From positions 620,001 through 684,000 of the forward strand of contig NZ_LT900021.1 of NCBI RefSeq assembly GCF_900198835.1: a stretch of DNA of 64,000 bases. Direction: 5' to 3'. The notes beneath the pieces are model-generated. The model was not told where the DNA came from. It made no database searches and was given only the letters and a program-made list of their open reading frames with translations. This document shows, one piece after another, positions 63,017 to 64,000 of this stretch. The position numbers were made by a program, and so were the translations under genes. The stretch's first letter is position 1, and the number at the start of each line of letters is the position of its first letter. The DNA is from Thermococcus henrietii. Lineage in GTDB: Archaea > Methanobacteriota_B > Thermococci > Thermococcales > Thermococcaceae.

Positions 63017-64000
63017 GTGGACTTGGTTAGGAAATACAAGCTCTTTTATGCCCTCATGAACGTTGGATTCGTAGGAAACATTCTCATCATCTATTACCTA
63101 ACCAAAGGCTTCAACTACGCCCAAATAGGAATCGCAACAGCAGTAATGACCGCCGGATACGTCCTCTTCGAAGTCCCAACCGGAGTAGTAGCCGACAAAA
63201 TCAGCCGAAAACTAAGCGTCCTCATCGGACTAACCATTCACGCCCTCGGCCTCCTCGTCCTAATCCTCCTAAACAACTTCCCCCTCCTCATATTATACTC
63301 AATCCTCACCGTCCTCGGCGGAACATTCGCAAGCGGAAGCCTCCAAGCATGGTTATACGACAACCTCAAACACCTCGGCAGAGAAAAAGAATTCAGGAAA
63401 CTCATGAAAGAAATCAAAACCATCACAATCCCCCTCTCAGCCACAACCGTCATAATCGGCGGATTCCTCGCCCAATACTACGGCTTCACCCTCCCCTTAG
63501 CCCTAACACTCCTCGCTGAGATAATAACCATTGTAGTGGCCTACACGATTCCGGAGTATGAGTTCCAGAAGCCCGAACGCTCCTACCTCAAACACACCTT
63601 TGAAGCTTCCAAAAAACTCCTTCGGCCAGAACTCCTCTGGCTCATAATTCTCTCAATCACCGTCTCAATGCAGGTAAACCAGTTCAGAAAGTTCTTCGAA
63701 CCTTATCTCGGAGACATACTCGCCAGGAGGTTAAATACAACCCTTATTGGAACGCTCGGAATCCTCGGAGTGGTTGAAGCCATCGTCAAAGTCGTTCCGA
63801 GGCTTATAGGAATCCGCCTCAGAGACGAATGGAGCGTCAAAGCCTACTCCCTCGCTCCGGTTGTTATCCCGCTCTTAACGGCCCTCTCCGTGATTTACCA
63901 GAACCCGCTCTGGATTGTCGCCTTGGGAATCGTGGTTACAATAGTTAATACCGCCTTCGGCTTCAACGTCTCGATTGAACTCCAGCATCGGATACCGAGC
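63017..64000 (+). CDS. MFS transporter (3' end off window)
   Basis: At least 328 residues of an MFS transporter. Early helices GFVGNILIIYYLTKGFNYAQIGIA and VLFEVPTGVVADKISRKLSVLIG (the family loop 2-3 D-x-x-S/G-R-K motif), then SGSLQAWLYDNLKHLGREKEF, typical of archaeal MFS of the LmrP/DHA-like type. GTG 63017 follows GGGCGGTGG; TTG at 63023 is an alternative. GC-rich codon use marks the return to core genome. The open frame reaches the last base. Confidence 0.85.
   Translation, partial: MDLVRKYKLFYALMNVGFVGNILIIYYLTKGFNYAQIGIATAVMTAGYVLFEVPTGVVADKISRKLSVLIGLTIHALGLLVLILLNNFPLLILYSILTVLGGTFASGSLQAWLYDNLKHLGREKEFRKLMKEIKTITIPLSATTVIIGGFLAQYYGFTLPLALTLLAEIITIVVAYTIPEYEFQKPERSYLKHTFEASKKLLRPELLWLIILSITVSMQVNQFRKFFEPYLGDILARRLNTTLIGTLGILGVVEAIVKVVPRLIGIRLRDEWSVKAYSLAPVVIPLLTALSVIYQNPLWIVALGIVVTIVNTAFGFNVSIELQHRIPS

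Overview
The window looks like a chromosomal segment of a hyperthermophilic archaeon of the order Thermococcales, most like Thermococcus. It has archaeal information-processing genes (MCM, GINS, aIF-2 beta, exosome, proteasome alpha, SepF). It also carries the sulfhydrogenase and NfnSL/SudBA flavoenzymes typical of that group, GGTG-rich ribosome binding sites, TATA-box promoters and frequent ATGA stop/start overlaps. Nearly all of it is compact, GC-rich core genome. The stretch from about 49.3 to 63.0 kb is visibly AT-rich, with loosely packed genes, and reads as an acquired island.

Layout. 0-6.2 kb: redox cluster. A NuoE/NuoF-like pair (minus, cut by the left edge) diverges from a four-gene cytosolic NiFe sulfhydrogenase operon (beta, gamma, delta, alpha). 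The shared promoter region holds an exact extended SurR motif. 6.2-11.2 kb: mixed housekeeping genes (TatD-like hydrolase, UPF0175/DUF3368 toxin-antitoxin pair, RtcA, phosphodiesterase) and two unknowns. 11.4-18.4 kb: gins23, an mcm gene carrying three inteins, and aIF-2 beta. 18.5-22.1 kb: sodium-pumping methylmalonyl-CoA decarboxylase operon. 22.1-26.8 kb: CBS protein, homoserine dehydrogenase, ASCH protein, lipoprotein, ZPR1-like protein. 26.9-31.5 kb (minus): SepF, a small membrane protein, and the proteasome-SBDS-Rrp4-Rrp41-Rrp42 exosome superoperon. 31.5-39.5 kb: HIT protein, IorA without IorB, DUF4152, AI-2E-type membrane protein, nicotinamidase, thioesterase and small unknowns. 39.5-44.5 kb: two regulator/transporter modules with visible palindromic operators (TrmB-like with an ABC-2 exporter; PadR with an MFS transporter), then L-asparaginase. 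44.5-49.1 kb: an IS200/IS605-like end remnant, an XRE-type regulator, phosphopantothenate synthetase, NfnS/NfnL and one unknown.

The island (about 49.3-63.0 kb) has two modules. The first is a tight four-gene minus-strand operon (57,629 down to 49,382). It encodes a superfamily 2 helicase, a DUF1998-like protein fused to a single-HKD phospholipase-D-like domain, a 414-residue protein of unknown type, and a DUF1156-type adenine-specific DNA methylase with an inserted zinc ribbon. This is the gene logic of DISARM-like restriction/defence systems in a rearranged form, and it is the best candidate here for an undescribed system. The second (57.8-63.0 kb) holds small DNA-binding proteins, a 589-residue winged-helix protein preceded by a 41-residue ribbon-helix-helix protein, repeated TTATTCACA operator boxes and several inverted repeats. 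It looks like the remnant of an integrated plasmid or virus. A core-like MFS transporter gene resumes at 63.0 kb and runs off the right edge.

Functionally, the core genes connect hydrogen/NADPH/ferredoxin metabolism (sulfhydrogenase, NuoEF-like, NfnSL), both apparently under SurR-type sulfur control, with peptide fermentation (IorA, methylmalonyl-CoA decarboxylase) and central information processing.
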